A DNA stretch of 17,445 nucleotides from an uncultured Oscillospiraceae bacterium (GTDB taxonomy: Bacteria; Bacillota; Clostridia; Oscillospirales; Oscillospiraceae), in NCBI GenBank assembly GCA_910578575.1, contig CAJTQP010000047.1:1-17445 (forward strand). Direction: 5' to 3'. Position numbers and translations under genes: made by a program. Every line of letters begins with the position of its first letter. Position 1 is the stretch's first letter. Under the pieces are notes generated by a model, which made no database searches, was not told the DNA's origin, and saw nothing but the letters and a program-made list of their open reading frames with translations. Of this stretch, positions 16,077-17,445 are shown one piece after another.

Positions 16077-16134
16077 ATGACATAGAAACCCCGTTTTTAT
16101 TTGATATAAAACGAATCATAGGGAGGCCACTGTT

Positions 16135-17340
16135 ATGAAAGAATTATCGAAATTGGCAACGTCCGTCCAGGCGTCCACCACCATCGCCATCGACACATTA
16201 TTTAAGGAGATGCGCGCCCAGGGGTTGGACGTCATTGGCTTTAGCGTGGGGGAGCCGGATTTCCCCACACCGGAGCACATCAAGGAGGCGGGCATCCGCG
16301 CCATTCAAAATAACCAGACCAAATACACCCCCACCCCCGGTACCCTGGAGCTGCGGGAGGCCATTTGCCAGCGGATGAAGGCGGACTGGGGCGTGTCTTA
16401 CAAGCCCCAGGAGATCGCCGCCAACGCCGGGGCCAAGCATATCCTTTACGTGGTGCTGAAGACCCTGGTAGACCCCGGCGACGAGGTGATTCTCCCCGCG
16501 CCCTACTGGGTAAGCTATTATGAGCTGATCAAGATGGTAGGCGGCGTGCCTGTGGTGGTGGAGACCACGGAGGCCTCCGGCTTCCAGATGAGTCCCCAGC
16601 AGCTGAAAGCCGCCATCACCCCCAAGACCAAGGCCCTGATTTTCAACAGCCCCAGCAACCCCACAGGGATGATGTACGACCGCCCCGCCCTGGAGGCCAT
16701 TGCCCAGGTCTGCGTGGAGGAGGACATCTATGTGATTGCCGACGAGATCTACGGCAAGCTCACCTTCGACGGTCGGGAGTTTGTCTCCTTCCCCTCCCTG
16801 GGGGAGGAGGTAAAGGCCCACACCATCCTGGTCAACGGCGTCTCGAAATCCTACGCCATGACCGGCTGGCGCATCGGCTTTGCCGCGGCGGATGAGAAGA
16901 TCATCAAGGTCATGAGCAACTACCTCAGCCACTGCATTTCCGGCACCAGCGCCGTCTGCCAGGCTGCGGCGGTGGAGGCCTTCTCCGGCCCTCAGGACGA
17001 GATCGAAGGGATGTGCCGGACCTTCGAGGAGCGGCGGGACTACCTTTACGGCCGCCTGAGCAGCATCCCCGGCGTACACGCCGTGCGCTCCGAGGCCACC
17101 TTCTATATGCTCATGAGCATAGAAGCGCTCATTGGTAAGACCCTCTACGGCGTGGAGATCCACGACGCCGACGATTTTGCCAAGGTCTTTTTGGAAAAGG
17201 GCCAGGTGGCCGTGGTGCCCTGCACTGGCTTCGGCGCCCCCCATTATGTCCGCTGGTCCTTCGCTGTGGCCATGGAAAACATCAAAGCCGGGGCAGACCG
17301 GCTGGAGGCATTTTTGAAGAACGCACCGGAAAACGCCTGA
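16135..17340 (+). CDS. PLP-dependent class I aminotransferase
   Basis: Fold type I aminotransferase of the aspartate aminotransferase I-gamma group, transferring amino groups between an amino acid (probably aspartate or an aromatic one) and a 2-oxo acid; cytosolic. 401 aa, full length. Seen: GFSVGEPDFPTPEHI near 35-50, YTPTPGTLELREAI near 64, the cofactor loop NAGAKHIL near 100, APYWVSYYE near 123, FNSPSNPTG near 168-176 (Asn to PLP), ADEIYGKL near 202 (Asp to the pyridine N), VNGVSKSYAMTGWRIG with Schiff-base Lys 238, and the C-terminal VRWSFA Arg for the substrate carboxylate. ATG 16135 follows GGGAGG (16121-16126) by 8 bases. It forms its own transcription unit with promoter and terminator. 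Substrate specificity cannot be read from sequence. Confidence 0.95.
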   Translation: MKELSKLATSVQASTTIAIDTLFKEMRAQGLDVIGFSVGEPDFPTPEHIKEAGIRAIQNNQTKYTPTPGTLELREAICQRMKADWGVSYKPQEIAANAGAKHILYVVLKTLVDPGDEVILPAPYWVSYYELIKMVGGVPVVVETTEASGFQMSPQQLKAAITPKTKALIFNSPSNPTGMMYDRPALEAIAQVCVEEDIYVIADEIYGKLTFDGREFVSFPSLGEEVKAHTILVNGVSKSYAMTGWRIGFAAADEKIIKVMSNYLSHCISGTSAVCQAAAVEAFSGPQDEIEGMCRTFEERRDYLYGRLSSIPGVHAVRSEATFYMLMSIEALIGKTLYGVEIHDADDFAKVFLEKGQVAVVPCTGFGAPHYVRWSFAVAMENIKAGADRLEAFLKNAPENA

Positions 17341-17368
17341 CTCCAACCAGTAATCACACAATTATAAT

Positions 17369-17410
17369 AAAGAAAGGGCACAACTGTTGATAAGTTGTGC
17401 CCTTTCTTTT
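17369..17410. terminator. strong, probably bidirectional terminator
   Basis: AAAGAAAGGGCACAACT and AGTTGTGCCCTTTCTTT form a perfect 17-bp stem with a 7-base loop, with T-rich sequence on the right and A-rich on the left, so it should work on both strands. It starts 29 bases after the aminotransferase stop. The remaining 35 bases of the window show nothing. Confidence 0.95.
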
Positions 17411-17445
17411 ATCCCTTCCACCCCCACCCCGGAGTTTTTTCCGAA

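Noticed and set aside
16198..17361. 387-aa minus-strand ORF opposite the aminotransferase
   Set aside because: Antisense shadow of a clearly recognised gene, rich in Gly, His and Leu, with no ribosome site.

Overview
The window looks like a chromosomal segment of a GC-rich, endospore-forming member of the Clostridia, most like the gut Oscillospiraceae (Flavonifractor/Lawsonibacter type). This rests on a paired dipicolinate synthase (dpaA-dpaB, specific to sporulation), strong AGGAGG ribosome sites, Gram-positive style leaders and terminators, and an Lsa-type ABC-F gene. The genus is inference; the spore-forming Firmicutes assignment is well supported.

Layout. 1-3765: most of rpoC (5' end outside the window), closed by a terminator. 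3837-5397: murB and a 191-aa gene of unknown function, with an extended -10 promoter. 5416-5519: a hairpin-rich intergenic element and a terminator. 5573-7026: dpaA-dpaB, overlapping by ATGA. 7089-9677, minus strand: a PhzF-like enzyme and an Lsa-family ABC-F ATPase. The ABC-F gene sits behind a leader with its own promoter, a 7-residue upstream ORF and four mutually pairing segments, the layout of an antibiotic-sensing transcription attenuator. 9698-10369, minus strand: a flavodoxin-like FMN oxidoreductase. 10546-12236: the trans-translation block, smpB, a cyclophilin and ssrA (tmRNA), ending in a strong terminator.

12284-14576 is a visibly more AT-rich, decaying accessory stretch directly after the 3' end of ssrA. 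It reads (minus strand) marR, then a MATE transporter with an apparent in-frame internal deletion, then a frameshifted and truncated fragment resembling a RelA/SpoT-type small alarmone synthetase. Beyond marR is a remnant of an IS3-family element in which orfA and orfB are fused by a large deletion. From 14612 the GC-rich backbone resumes: an SPFH/band-7 membrane protein and a small ribbon-helix-helix (Arc-like) protein form a minus-strand operon whose promoter carries two identical TGATATCA palindromes one helical turn apart. The window ends with a class I PLP aminotransferase behind an A-tract-rich promoter and a long terminator.

The most notable signals are the complete attenuator upstream of the ABC-F gene, the tandem palindromes on the SPFH/RHH promoter, and the stepwise decay of the marR-MATE-alarmone synthetase operon beside ssrA.
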